A stretch of 64,000 bases of DNA from Prionace glauca (GCA_037974335.1 CM075760.1:42784103-42848102); one strand, 5' to 3'. Shown: positions 42,176 through 53,408, counted from the first letter of the stretch. Made by a program: numbers and translations. Notes: generated from the letters alone by a model not told the origin.

Positions 42176-43019
42176 TCCCAACACCAGTGAATGTTAGACG
42201 GCCCATCAAATAAACTACAATGGTTTGAATGCCGAAGGAGAACTTTACTGATCGCGTATCCGTTCCAATTCCTTAACTTCTGTGTCAGATGCTGGTGTAA
42301 ATGTAAATATTTCTCTGTCAAATTACTAGTTTGTCATTAGCACACTAGCAAGCGTGTTTGGCTTGGGGGCATTTCAACAATTGCAAGGAGTAATAACGTA
42401 AAAAAAGTGAGGTGGTTCTTGTTCTTTGTAGACCTAAAATGCATAACGATAGCCATTCAGGTTTTAAATAGAATCACTCCCTCCCCGCATTTAGTTACAT
42501 AAATGGATCAAAATTCGTCTGATCGATGCAACTTCATTGTTGGAATCAGGTAGAGACCCGGGGACGTTGCAAATTAGACACGACAGATGCCCCATTCCAA
42601 TTTGTCTGTCACTGCCTTCCCCGGCACAGTCAGCCTCCCTCCCCCTTCAACCACGAAGAAGAGAGGAGCCAAAACGTTATATCTGCTAGATGCCCACTGG
42701 CGACTCCTCAACTACCTTCCTTCCTCTACTCGCCTGGTCACTCATGGGCTTTCTGCCTTTTCAACGTTCCCCTGCGGCGTGGTGACTTTCTGAACGTGCT
42801 ATCGACGACTTGCTCAGCTATGGAGATGCTCCATCTTGTATTTCTTCGGCCTCAGCTTCGAAATGTGGTTAGCCGCTGGCTGCATTTGGACCAACTTCCT
42901 GAACACGTGGTCACTAGTGACACCTGAAACTTGTACTGTTGCCACATCGAACAATCGAAGCATGTGATAGGTGCAAGTTCTTCTGCCATGACAACCTTTA
43001 AGCTCACCCCTCTAGTCCC
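42176..43019. other. No gene recognised
   Basis: Mixed sequence with frames that do not resemble known proteins. Confidence 0.35.
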
Positions 43020-43024
43020 CAGCC

Positions 43025-43112
43025 GCTCCACGCCGCCCCCCCCCCTCCTCCCCCCACCTCCAATCACACACACACAGACACACATACACACACATACAAG
43101 CACCCACACACA
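43025..43112. repeat. C-run and CA-repeat tract
   Basis: A C-rich stretch (43035-43060) followed by imperfect CA/CATA repeats to about 43112. Confidence 0.85.
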
Positions 43113-44010
43113 AAGCCGCAACAACGCACCAATTGGCTGCCTGGACACGTCAGAAAAGTTAGCTGGCAAGCTACTTTGCATGCTGTGTACGGGATTCATG
43201 GTCATATGCTGGCAAATACGGTAATAGGATTCATCAAGTTGATTGAATGTGCAGTGTACATTTCAGTACAGCATAGTATTTGGACGCAATATTCAGCACA
43301 AACATGCCTTCAGATTCTTACTGTGATTGCTGGCCTAGAACAATATCCGCCAACCTATTATTTTTGCTCATGATCCTTCAAACGAGTGAGTATTTCGGGC
43401 GATTATCACCGTTTTATTTCATTGATGTTTATTCGATTTTCCTGTAATATTTATTCCCCTCATTGGGGATGCCATGGTTCCTCAAGTTTTATTCTTGGAC
43501 AAATGAGTTTTGTGAGTTTCTGTGTGTATCTGTTTATAACTGTATATGCGTTTGTCTGTAATAGAGAACCTATATGGTGAAAGAGAGAATATGTTTTTGT
43601 GATGTTCAAAGGGATGTTTGTGTTAGTTCTATTCTGTACAGCAGAAAACCGCTTTCCAAATGCCGGTGCATTCTTGTCACCTCCAGCAGTATGTCTGGCC
43701 AGCCCTTAATTGTCCTGAAAATAAATGGTTTGCTACTGGGTTCAGAGATTTGTTCAGAGTCAATCTGGAGTCGCATATCGGTCAGGTTAAAGAAGGACGG
43801 CGGTGTTCTCGCCTAACGCCCTGAGGGACATTGTTGATTAAATTAATTTTCCATGTCAAACGATGAAAATTCACGATCACCATTATTGATATTAATTTTC
43901 AATCACGGGCTTTGTTAATTTAACGTTTACCACTTTCAAATGTTAGAATTGAATCAATTGGTGTGGAAGATAAACGTGGCCTTCTGACTAATTAGCGGAA
44001 TGATGTTCTC
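43113..44010. other. No gene recognised
   Basis: AT-rich unique DNA without supportable features. Confidence 0.4.
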
Positions 44011-44011
44011 A

Positions 44012-44128
44012 CATAGAACACTACAGCATAATCAGGCCCTTCGGCCCACAATTTGCACCGATCACATCCCTACCTACCAGGCCATAGAACTATCTGTAAC
44101 TCCCAATCCCATAGTTAACATGTCCACT
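44012..44128 (-). mobile_element. CR1 3'-end fragment
   Basis: 'Acatagaacactacagcata' then 'caggcccttcggcccacaatttgcaccgatcac' in short form, like the 3' UTR of the 15.46 kb and 54.72 kb LINEs, and the phrase 'tctgtaactcccaatccc'. Confidence 0.75.
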
Positions 44129-45431
44129 GTTTTCTCGACAAGGGATGTTATTTTCGAGACAATGCAACAATGACTGCATTGCGAAAGTACCACATTGGCT
44201 ATAACATGTTTTAGGATAACTGGTGGTGCTGAAATGTATTTGGTTCCAGTTTCCAGTTCTCCAAAATGGCTTAACTTTTAATGATTTATCTGATGATTTT
44301 GCTGCTGATAATGAACACTATAAAGCGCTGAAAGTTTTTCTTAGTCTCTAACGCTGACGTTACACAAAGTGTTGGTGTTTCATATGCCCTATTAAAACAT
44401 TTCCCCTTCTCTGTTCTGATCTTGATTAGTCCAATTTATTTTTCAATTACTTGAAATTGAGTTAAATAATGTGATCATCAGAATGAACTTCGAGCGGAAA
44501 TGTGTGGTCTCAGTAGCATTTGCAGCAACTGAATATTTTTCTACGCACACCCTTACACTCAGTTATTGTTTCTATCAGGCGTTACACGTAGAAGTGAAAC
44601 TGCCGTTAGAATCGGAAGTGCACCTGTAGCTGACTGAGGTAACTGGGACCGCAACTGCCAATCTCAGCTATGGCAGCAGCGAGGAGCTCCACCTCCCGAG
44701 CTAGCGGTTAAACTGACAACTGTGCACTTTTTTTTCCTCAAAGAAGCTTCATTCGGGTAAATGTGACAGAATGAGCATTTCATTCATTGGAAGACTGATT
44801 TTGCAAGTTGAGTTCACAGTGAGAACGTAAGGTAAAAAAAAAAAACTCTGCTGAAAAAGTGCTAACTGAAAGTTGAGCAGAATTGTCCATAAGTCAAATT
44901 ATAAACTTATAAATCCCTTTGAATTTGTGTAATATTAATCGCGGATACTGAAAATCGTGCCTGAACTAAACAGTGATAAAAGATCCGTTATCTACAATAT
45001 ATTCCCTGCAAGTTATCAATGTGTGTCACAATCTGTGTTCGCTATGTCGTACATACGATATCAGTGAACTTCAATCTATCGCTATTAAATTAAAGCAATC
45101 CGAGTTTTCAGCAGTGCCAGTTATTACTGTACGTTCAGTGTGTGAATCGCGGCATTGTGCATTGATGCCATTGAATGATACATGTTACTTCCTTCTAAAT
45201 ATCATTATCCCCTTTGAAATTTCAACCTTTGCAGTTTGTGCGATTGGATCAGTTACTGCCCGAATTTCAGGCATACCCTAGCGGCTGTACCCGACTCCAA
45301 ACACTGAATGTTATGACACATGAGCGGGAGCAGAAGAAGGAGACACCGAGCCTCAATATGGGTAGAACCAGCGGTAACACATTGCCAGTGTCTGCAGTTT
45401 TCTAAGTACATACACGTCAAGACAAACGACA
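44129..45431. other. Upstream region of the 45.4 kb V segment
   Basis: It includes an A-run at 44834-44845. No exon or repeat was assigned. The V promoter should lie in its last few hundred bases, but I cannot mark its elements. Confidence 0.35.
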
Positions 45432-45879
45432 ATGTGGTTGTTCGGTATCTGTGCCATGTTTGGAGCGTTTATTGCAGGTAATTAATTTGGGTGCAATTTT
45501 GAATAAACCGCGAACAGCACTTTGGTATCTAGTCACAGTTTAATGTTTGACTCTGCTTCCTATTAAATCCAGGTTTCAGTCAGGAATTCTCTGTCACCCA
45601 ACACCCTCCAACAGTGATTAGGACAGAAGGAGGCATTTCAACTTTAAACTGCATCTACTTCACGACAGAAGATTCCTTCAATTTGTTCTGGGTCCGGCAA
45701 TTCCCTGGGAGAGAACCACAAATACTAATTCGCAGATTTTCGGTTGGTTACGAAATTAAAGCAGATTTTGCTCGAAGCCGTTTCTCCTCTGGGCTGGACA
45801 TTTCGAATGGAAGGTTTAGCTTAACCGTGTCCAAATTACAGCTCTCTGATACAGCTATGTACTACTGCGCGCTGACTCT
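45432..45879 (+). CDS. T-cell-receptor V segment (alpha/delta-like), apparently functional
   Basis: The leader exon at 45432-45477 encodes MWLFGICAMFGAFIA plus one base (donor G|GTAATT). A 95-base intron follows. The V exon at 45573-45879 has acceptor AATCCAG. Mature domain: GFSQEFSVTQHPPTVIRTEG, STLNCIYF (first cysteine), LFWVRQFPGREP (tryptophan kept; the usual tyrosine after it is valine), ILIRRFSV, DFARSRFSSGLDIS, FSLTVSKLQLSDTAMYYCALT (second cysteine). Clean frame, good splice sites. It is isolated: the nearest V neighbours are 9 kb left and 15 kb right, with GPR139-like exons on both sides. Confidence 0.88.
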
Positions 45880-45918
45880 CACAGCGATATCAACCTGTTC
45901 AACACTCGTGCAATAACT
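45880..45918 (+). promoter_or_regulatory. V recombination signal, 23-base spacer
   Basis: Heptamer CACAGCG (45880-45886), 23 bases, nonamer GCAATAACT (45910-45918). CAC is kept. The nonamer departs from consensus at three positions or so and may be weak. Confidence 0.78.
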
Positions 45919-46389
45919 GGAGGATCTGTGACATAGAGCTTAGCTCTACATGCGGCTGGTCAGACTAACAATGAATGGAATATTAATGGATAAATGATGT
46001 GAGGCAATCGTCACAGGATAAACAGGACCGAGCTTTTCAGAAATATTTTCATTGCAACCAATATCGGGATCCTCATCGAACCAGCAACTGAAGCTGTTCT
46101 GTACAATGCATAGAGTTCGATATTCTTTTTCACTAGTCAGCAATCCAAAGTCAAATCAAGATCTATTAGGCACTATATCAAGCGAAATGCTAAAGATGTT
46201 CTGAAGCGGTTGATTTTATATATGCTTTAATGAATAATGACGTTCCTTCGATTAAGCCAAGACTGGGTGAGTGTCGTTCAAATAAATTGAAAGTATTTCA
46301 AGGTGATTATGGAAGTTCAATTCACTGCGGTCAGATTTCCTGATTGGATGGTTGCTTTAGTGGACAGCAATGTTTTAGCAGTGAGCTTG
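45919..46389. other. 3' flank of V segment; nothing recognised
   Basis: No exon, RNA or repeat assigned. Confidence 0.4.
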
Positions 46390-46590
46390 CACATTCTCCC
46401 CGTCTCTGTAAGGGTTTCCGCCGGGTGTTCTGGCTTCCTCCACAGAGACGTACAGGCGCACAGCAGATCCTGGGGCATACACAGATACAGTGGATCACAC
46501 AAAATTAGGGCCATTCACACAGAGATACTGGGGCATAAACATAAACAAGGGCACAAAAACATGCTATTAGGTTGATTGGTGTAACAAACT
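46390..46590 (+). mobile_element. SINE body fragment, decayed
   Basis: 'Agcttgcacattctccccgt', then 'gggtttccgccgggtgttctgg' in short form and 'ggcttcctcc' follow the body of the 14.9 kb SINE read in the sense direction. Head and tail are missing. Confidence 0.6.
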
Positions 46591-46669
46591 GTCTCTAAAT
46601 TAGTCTTCCCTCAATCTTCCCCAATAGGCGTAGGCAAAGGCCATAGGTAGAGGAGGGCACTCATAATGT

Positions 46670-46742
46670 TAAAATGGCGGCGCGGGCTCGTTGGGCCGAA
46701 GGGCCTGTTTCCTGTGCTGTGTTGGTCTTTGTTCTTTGGATT
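46670..46742 (+). mobile_element. CR1-type 3' end fragment
   Basis: 'Ggcgcgggctcgttgggccg' followed by 'aagggcctgtttcctgtgctg' and a 'tctttgttctttg' tail. It is the sense-strand version of the 3' end seen at 50.64 kb. Confidence 0.65.
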
Positions 46743-47205
46743 AGCCATGGTAAACTGGACCCCCATTTTCCCAAGATTTACCATGCGTGGGGTTTCTGGG
46801 GTAGGGCGGGGCGAGGGCTCTTTCAGGGAGTTGTTGTATTAGAAAGATGCTCTGTCAAAGTGGGTGCAGCCTCCATGGGACCAGCGCCCGTCCTTTGCTC
46901 TGTATGGCTTCTATGATTATATGAACGCCGTAATTGACAGCTCAGCAAAGTCAAAAAACGTGATCGGCCGAACAGATATTTCTGTCTCACTAAGACGGGG
47001 TACTTGCCCTGTGAAACATGACAATTTCTGTCAATATGGCTTTGGATGAAACGGAATGCTGTTGATTTGGGGGTAGTGTCTTCTGAGCTTTTAGCATGTT
47101 TATGTCGGCGCGTAACACATTGTTGTCACATTTACTGTTGTTGCCACATTGAATGAAAGAAGTCAAATGCTTTGAGTGATCACTTGCAGCAGGGTTCTGG
47201 GTTTT
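46743..47205. other. No gene recognised
   Basis: No supportable feature. Confidence 0.35.
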
Positions 47206-47278
47206 GGCTTCACTGGTGTAATGATGAGCACTCTGGACTTTGAATCCAGCGTGCCGCGTTCAAACCTCAGTTGAAATT
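47206..47278 (+). tRNA. tRNA-Gln(TTG)-like sequence, probably a pseudogene
   Basis: The anticodon arm CTGGA-CTTTGAA-TCCAG is perfect with anticodon TTG (47240-47242). The D-arm and variable region follow vertebrate tRNA-Gln closely (GGTGTAATG..GAGCACT). The T-loop TTCAAAC is present, but its stem (CCGCG with CTCAG) is not fully paired. The acceptor stem (GGCTTCA with TTGAAAT) has several mismatches. So it descends from a tRNA-Gln gene but is unlikely to fold well. Internal promoter boxes are partly kept. Confidence 0.6.
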
Positions 47279-47670
47279 TGTTTTGCTAAAACCGCCAATT
47301 GGTCTGCTGAAGGACATTGTATTTAAAATTCAGGAAAGTGGAATTTTAAATACTGAGGAAATCTCAGCAAATATCACCAAAATCACATTGCAGACGATGC
47401 AGTGAATGACTTTCCTGGTGTCATTGCATCATCCCCAGCGAACGATTGCACAAGAATGCAAAGCTGTTAGGGGCAGATATGCCACAGCGGGCAGAGGGTC
47501 CACCTACAAGTGGCACTCACTCACTCATCTGTCCCAATGTAAACAAGAGGTGGGATGATGTGAACAGTCTCTCCTCTGAAGTTCCAACTCGGATTCAATG
47601 GCCAGAGTGCTAAACTTCATACAATTAAACTGACAGGACGCTGCCTAACGCATGAGGACTTTCTCCCAAA
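47279..47670. other. No gene recognised
   Basis: No supportable feature. Confidence 0.35.
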
Positions 47671-47671
47671 A

Positions 47672-47765
47672 CACACACACACACACATACAGATACATAA
47701 GCACACAATCACACACACACATACACAAGCACATAATCATACACACATACACACACATACACAGC
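47672..47765. repeat. CA-rich microsatellite
   Basis: Imperfect (CA)n/(CACATA)n over about 90 bases. Confidence 0.9.
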
Positions 47766-47767
47766 CT

Positions 47768-47862
47768 AAGAGCACATCTTTGGGGTGTGGAAGGAAACCG
47801 GAACACCCAGAATAGAGCCAACGTTTCGAGTCCAGATGACCCTTCATCAGAGCTAAGAACAA
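47768..47862. repeat. SINE body remnant and 'fragment with TTTCGAGTCCAG' repeat
   Basis: 'Agagcacatctttggggtgtgg' with 'gaaaccggaacaccc' is a SINE-body piece (minus). It is followed by 'aatagagccaacgtttcgag', a repeat phrase that recurs at 49216 on the other side of the GPR139-like second exon. Confidence 0.55.
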
Positions 47863-47879
47863 AGAGTATCAGCAGGCAG

Positions 47880-48140
47880 TCAAGAGAACAAATGGTATGA
47901 TGGTCTTCATTGCGAAAGGACTTCATTGAAGGGATTGGGTGTTTCCCTGAAATTTTACGTGGCAACCAGAATATTACGTGCAGTTTTGGTGTCCTTATCA
48001 GACCAAGGATATCCTGGTTGTGGAAGAGGAGTTTCACCAGGCTGATTTCTGGGATGACATATTTGTCACATGACGAGAGATTAAATGAATTAGGATTGAC
48101 TTCATTGAATTTACTGAAGTTGAAATGAGACACAAATCAG
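47880..48140 (+). mobile_element. Old LINE fragment (CR1-like), left part
   Basis: Plus-strand relic: a QFWC-like block is decayed but 'MTYLSHDERLNELGLTSLNLLKL' (48056-48124, in two stretches) is the CR1 GL.YEERLNELGLFSLE block. It ends where the receptor second exon's 3' flank begins. A continuation of the same region is at 49265. Confidence 0.65.
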
Positions 48141-48185
48141 GTCAGATGGACTAGAATGTTAAAATCATGTTTGATTTTGGTCTTT

Positions 48186-49096
48186 TCATCTCTTATATAA
48201 TTTAACAATTAAAAACAATGGATATTTCACCCCATTCTTTAATTCCTCTCTGAACTTGCTCTGGGGCCCTGCGTAAATGAAAGGGTTGATGCAGCAACTC
48301 AAGAGCTGAAGCATATACCCGTATTCCTCCAGGACAAATGTAGACTGGCTGACATTAGCACCTGAGAAATAAGTCACCTTCGCTATTCGGACGTAAAGGA
48401 TGGTGATAAAGAATATGAAATATAAGATGATGAAACTGCCTGAAATGGCAAAGAGTAAAACAATAGATTTTCGCCTGTTTTCCAGCTCTGGGTCACTCTG
48501 TTTCTCTCCATTGTTTCCAGTCCGTAGTCTCTTACGAGCCCTACTGGCCGCTATAATGTGTCTTACAGTCAGAGCATTGAGTAGTAAAATTAGAATGAAT
48601 GGGAGATAAGGGGTTAAAATACTCTGAATCCAGTCAAATGCAACCCATTCAGGTGCGGTATAAAAAGTTGATTTTACGCCGCAGAACCAGGGTACGTTGA
48701 TAATTATGACCAAAGGTTCATACACAAAATATAAGAAAGAATTTTTGAAACAGCTCAGTATGGACACGATTGTTATGACCCGTGCAGATGTCTTCACAGT
48801 GCAGTATTTGATTTTCAGCTTCTGACAACAAATGGCTACAAATCGATCAAAGGTGAAAGCCACGGTTAACCAGGCGGAACTGTCTATTGCAGCATAATTG
48901 AGGACACAACGAAAACTGCACGCTGGCGTGATGGACAGAAAACTGAATGGAAAATAGATATCAGCAATCCTGTTCAATATCACAAAGCTGACAAGGAGCA
49001 GTAGATCAGTCGCCGCCATGGAAACAAGATAGCAAGTGATGCATCTGGACAGACCACATCTTCCTCTTGACAAGATCACAATCACCACTAAGTTAG
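48186..49096 (-). CDS. GPR139-like G-protein-coupled receptor, second coding exon
   Basis: The exon starts at acceptor TTATTACAG| (49096) and runs to a stop at 48186. Joined to the first exon at 53339-53408 it gives a 326-residue receptor. Landmarks in the joined numbering: TM1 NLVVIVILSRG, TM2 with MAATDLLLL, TM3 with ACSFRC and the DRF form of the DRY motif near 107-109, ECL2 cysteine in PWFCGVKS, TM5 ILTPYLPFILILLLNAL, charged loop 3 with RARKRLRTG and ENRRKSIVLLF leading into TM6, and NPFIY in TM7 near 294-298. These fit a working class-A receptor. Cartilaginous fish carry many intron-split GPR139-like genes. The mammalian relative senses aromatic amino acids, but the ligand of this lineage is unknown. 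The gene lies among T-cell-receptor V segments on the minus strand. Confidence 0.88.
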
Positions 49097-49129
49097 CTGT
49101 AATAAAGAACGACATAGAGATTGAGCAAG

Positions 49130-49264
49130 ACTAAACAGAAATGCTGAAAGCCAAAAGCAAAATAGTGCAGGCTGCTGGAATCTGAAACGAAAAGATGACT
49201 GACAGCATCTGCGGGGAAAGAATAGAGCCAATGTTTCGAGTCCAGGTGACACTTCATCAGAGCT
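49130..49264. repeat. Interspersed repeat (non-LTR type)
   Basis: 'Gctgaaagccaaaagcaaaat', 'gctgctggaatctgaaacg' and 'aatagagccaatgtttcgag' form a unit common in shark DNA from memory. The last part matches 47808-47850. Confidence 0.6.
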
Positions 49265-49665
49265 AAGATTGACTTCATTGAAGTTGAGACGAGAGGAAGG
49301 GGATCTGATGAGACTTACAAATTTCAAACAGAATTAGACAGGGTGGGTTCAGATAGAATATTCTCCATGGTAGGGGAGTCCAGAACTAGGGCTGTGAGGT
49401 TAAGAACTGAGGTGAGGAGAAAGTTCTTCACAGGAGAACGTTGAATGTGTGGCAAGCACTACAATAGTAAGCAGTAGAGGCCAAAACATCTGTGAGTTCA
49501 GGAAGAAATGTATAGCTCGTGTTTCTAAAGGGATCTGGGGATAGAACAAGAAGGTGGGACGACAATGTCGATTCTGATGATCAGCCACAATCAGAATGAA
49601 TAGTGGAGCAGGCTCGCCAGGTAAATTGGTCTACTCCTGCTTCTCTTTCTATGTTACTTTTCTAT
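49265..49665 (+). mobile_element. Old LINE fragment (CR1-like), right part
   Basis: 'Attgacttcattgaagttgagac' overlaps in content with the end of the 48.1 kb fragment. It continues with the CR1 C-terminal region and 3' UTR ('ggtggagcaggctcg'-like, 'tctactcctgcttctctttctatg'). The sense strand is plus. Confidence 0.65.
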
Positions 49666-50639
49666 ATTTCTATATTGTGGAAACGACTTAATGATGCAGG
49701 CATCTGATATTGTGTAATGTGGCAGGACTGATTCGTAGCATCATAGTAAATGCTTCTCCTGCAGAAGCCATGAGGTTGAATTAGTCAGAAAATAAATCAA
49801 CCTAAATGAAGCCGATAACATTGTTATCATGGGAAAAACTGGATAATTTGTGTTGGCTAATTAGATTAAAGCATAGTGCCAGAAATAACAGATGGAAACA
49901 AGCAAGAAACAATCAAGAAAATCAACAAGAATGAATGCTATTGAAAGTCAAAAACTCAGCGAGAAATATTCACCCAATCTTGCTATTTAACTAAAGGAAT
50001 ACATAGTGTCATAAGAAGGGGCTTCGAATGCTGTAAAAAAAATGTGGAAAGTCTGAGGATTGGTAGCGTTTAATAAAACAGTAATGTAACAATGTAAAAT
50101 TGGTCTTTCTCGTAAACTTTGTGCAGCAAATGGATTAAAGATGTCTTTCAACCGTTGTGCAGAATTTGGCGTGACCATAACTGTATCTTTGCATTATATC
50201 GCCAATTTAAAGGGGGAAATACTGAAATTTGTGGCAGAACAGTTAAGGGTGGCTATGCTTGTTCCTTTTCTGAGAATGTCGTCTATGATGAGTAGCTGAC
50301 TACATTTTGTCGATATTTTCCGGAGTTCGGATGAATAGGGTTTAATCTCATTAAAATATTCAGTGTTCTGAAGGACATTGACAGGAAAGAAACTGACAGG
50401 CGTTTACAATGGCTGGAGAATCTACAGTATGGGGGCACAGATTACAATTAACAAGACGATCATTTACTTCTGCAGTGACAATAAATATTTCCATTAAGGA
50501 GCAGTAAAACATTGTAATATTCTAATGGAGACGACAATGCCAGCAACATCATTTCAATAAATAAATTCATGATATTCTTTTGGCATAATTTAATGGTTCA
50601 ATAATCAGTACACAATTAATTATCTGTGGAAAATGCTGT
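49666..50639. other. Intronic DNA, nothing recognised
   Basis: No exon, RNA or clear repeat. Confidence 0.4.
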
Positions 50640-52640
50640 CAACAAAGAACAAAGAACAACACAGCACGGGAAACAGGCCCTTCGGCCCAACGAGCCCGTG
50701 CCGCCGTCCCGTTGTCTCAGTGACCTATTCATGATTTTAGTCTACGCCTAATGTGCGAGGATCAGGGAGGTCCAATATAGGGACAATTTGTTACCCAATC
50801 AATCAGCCTAAAAGCACATCCCCGGGATGTGGGAGGAAACCGGAGCACCCGGAGAAAACCCACGCAACCATGGGGACAACGCGCAAACTCCCACGGACAC
50901 AGGCCCAAATCCAAGTGTCCGCATAGCAACAGAGTTAGTCTCTGAGCTGTCATGTTGCCCTTGAGATGGTCCAGTTTAAGCACACCGACGACATGAAGTA
51001 GTAGGCAACTCCCGAAGCAACATCCAAGAGCAGCCCACCACAACCTGCCGCATGCATGCCCCTTGCTGGTCAACAAGGTGGACTTAAATGCCTGTGGAGA
51101 CAAAAAATTCATTATTAAACAGGCAAAGACTCTACATCCCTGAGGCAAAAACGGAATCCCAAGCCTACAATGTTTAGTAAGGCCTGCTATATTCCCCAAT
51201 ATGTAGACCGCTCATGTGGCTGTCCAAGTGACTCTTAAACAACCTTAGCGTGCCTGCTTCCACCACCTTACTCGGCAGTGCATTCCACATCCCCACTACC
51301 CTTTGCGTGAAAAACTGCCCTCTAATATTTGTCTTATACCTAGCCCCCCTCACCCTAAGCCCTCGTTCTATCCATTTCTAATAGCGGAAAAAGCTTACCA
51401 CCATTTACTCTATCTATCCCCTTCATAATCTTATAAATCTCTATTAGATCCCCCCTCAGCCGACGTCTCTCAAGGGAAAACAGCCCAAGTTCGTTCAATC
51501 TTTCCTCGTAAGACAGCCCTTCCATACCAGGCAACATCCTGGTAAATCTCCTCTGCACTTTCTCCAGGATCTCTACATCCTTCCGGTAGTGCGGCGACCA
51601 GAACTGGACGCAGTACTCCAGGTGAGGCCTAACCAACGTTCTATACAACTGCAACATCAGACTCCTACTCTTATATTCTATACCCCTTCCTATGAAGGCT
51701 AACATACCATACGCTTTCCTCAACACATTCTGCACCTGCACCGACACCTTCAGGGACTTGTGCACTTGCACCCCCAGGTCTCTCTGCGTATCTATACTCC
51801 GGGTAGTTCTACCTTTTATCGTATAACTCCCCTCCACATTATTCCGGCCAAAGTGCATCACCTCGCATTTCGCCGGATTAAATTCCATTTGCCATCTATC
51901 TGCCCAACCTACCAGCCTGTCTATGTCCTGTTGCATTGCCAGGCACTGCTCCTCAGTACCTGCCAATCCAACCATCTTAGTGTCATCAGCAAATTTGCTG
52001 ATCACACCGCCTACCCCCTCTTCCAAGTCATTAATATATACTACAAATAGTAGAGGTCCTAGTACCGAGCCCTGCGGCACACCACTGGTGACAGACCTCC
52101 AATTGGAAAAGGAGCCTTCCACTACTACCCACTGTCTCCTCCTCCCAAGCCAGTTCTCCACCTATCTACATACCAAGCCTTGTATCCCATGAACCTTCAC
52201 CTTTTCTATCAGCCTACCATGAGGGACCTTGTCAAACGCCTTACTGAAATCCATATAGACAACATCAACGGCTTGTCCTTCGTCAACCGTTTTTGTCACC
52301 TCTTCAAAAAATTCCAATAGATTCGTAAGGCACGACCTCCCTGTAACGAAGCCATGCTGCGTATCCCTGATCAGATTGCAGCGCTCCAGATGTTCATACA
52401 TCCTATCCTTGAGGATCCTCTCCATTATCTTGCCTATAACTGAAGTCAAGCTCACCGGCCTATAGTTCCCTGGGTTATCCCTCTGACCCTTTTTAAACAA
52501 CGGTACTACATTTGCAATCCGCCAATCCTCTGGGACCTCACCTGTGTCCAAAGAAGAGACAAAGATTTGCGTCAGAGGCCCAGCAATTTCATCCCTCACC
52601 TCCCTTAGCAGCCTAGGATAGATGCCATCTGTCACGTAAC
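50640..52640 (-). mobile_element. CR1 LINE, 5'-truncated, with SINE inserted near its 3' end
   Basis: The 3' tail 'acaaagaacaaagaac' is at 50641. At 50790-50945 a SINE body (minus) sits in the 3' UTR. ORF2 resumes from about 51360 to 52640. It has two long open stretches: VPEDWRIANVVPLFKKGQRD to [20 protein letters not shown] (52650-52162), and [20 protein letters not shown] with FADDTKMVG to the C terminus (52161-51355). A stop separates them. The endonuclease half is absent. It lies in the receptor intron, antisense relation none: both are on the minus strand. Confidence 0.88.
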
Positions 52641-52650
52641 TATCTAACAC

Positions 52651-53338
52651 ACTTTCATATTGTACGAACAGTGTGGCAACTAACTCACATGACGAGGGTA
52701 AGCTTCCGATAATTCACACAGGGCAGCATTAACAACACAGTAAGTTAAAATTACTTCGTTTTCACGTGCGACGATTTGTCAAAAACATGTTTTCAAATCA
52801 CAATGGATGTACTTTCACAACGAAATCATAGTTTGGTTATTTCCCTGGAGCTTGGATGTGAGTAACATATTGACATTTAATGTAAACTGGCGTGATAATG
52901 TAGCGATTACATGGCAGTATCATCGACTCTAACATAATATAAATGCATGTACTTTGATGACAATGTACTATTCTAGCCAAGGTAATTGTGCTAGTAGATT
53001 GAATAAATAAGTAGGCTAGCTGCATATACTGCTTGTCATCCTTACGGTAATTCACTCACAATACCACTAAGACACTGGGGAAAATAAGTCACACTGTGAT
53101 AACACAGTTAATGTTCAAACATGCTTACAACGTATCTAACACAACAGAACTACAATTACACTGTGTAAACAGTCTGATAACTCACACAAAATAGCAGTTT
53201 AATGACAGAACACAACCAGACATTCACTTTGAAGAAAACTGCAGAGGAAGATAGGAAAATATAATGAAAGAGACACATCGTTTAGAAGAGCAATCAATAC
53301 ATCAACACATTCCCCAAAATAACGCCATAATACTTAAC
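52651..53338. other. First part of receptor intron, nothing recognised
   Basis: AT-rich with no feature beyond the donor site at its right end. Confidence 0.4.
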
Positions 53339-53408
53339 CTGGAACTCCGATAGCGGCAAGGACAGGATAATAAACGGCATACTGCAATCCTTGTGGTGTT
53401 CCGTGCAT
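53339..53408 (-). CDS. GPR139-like G-protein-coupled receptor, first coding exon
   Basis: MHGTPQGLQYAVYYPVLAAI then GVP plus one base, donor G|GTTAAG. It provides the extracellular N terminus and the first half of TM1. Spliced to 49096 it restores a continuous TM1. The donor GTTAAG is slightly weaker than GTAAG in the two orphan exons. A TATA-like 'ttatacgcg' lies about 50 bases upstream (near 53461). Confidence 0.82.

Larger units (their letters stand above)
49097..53338 (-). other. Intron of the GPR139-like gene
   Basis: 4.24 kb between donor CCAG|GTTAAG (53338) and acceptor ATTACAG (49097). It contains LINE and SINE pieces listed separately. The exon phase fits: G from exon 1 plus CT from exon 2 makes an alanine codon, giving GVPANLVVIVI across the junction. 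Confidence 0.8.

Noticed and set aside
43060-43112. Spaced CA repeats as a possible CRISPR-like array
   Set aside because: Simple microsatellite without spacers of unique sequence; the genome is eukaryotic.
47645-48133. Frame of 162 codons on the minus strand
   Set aside because: Crosses a CA microsatellite and the antisense of a LINE relic; no coherent protein.
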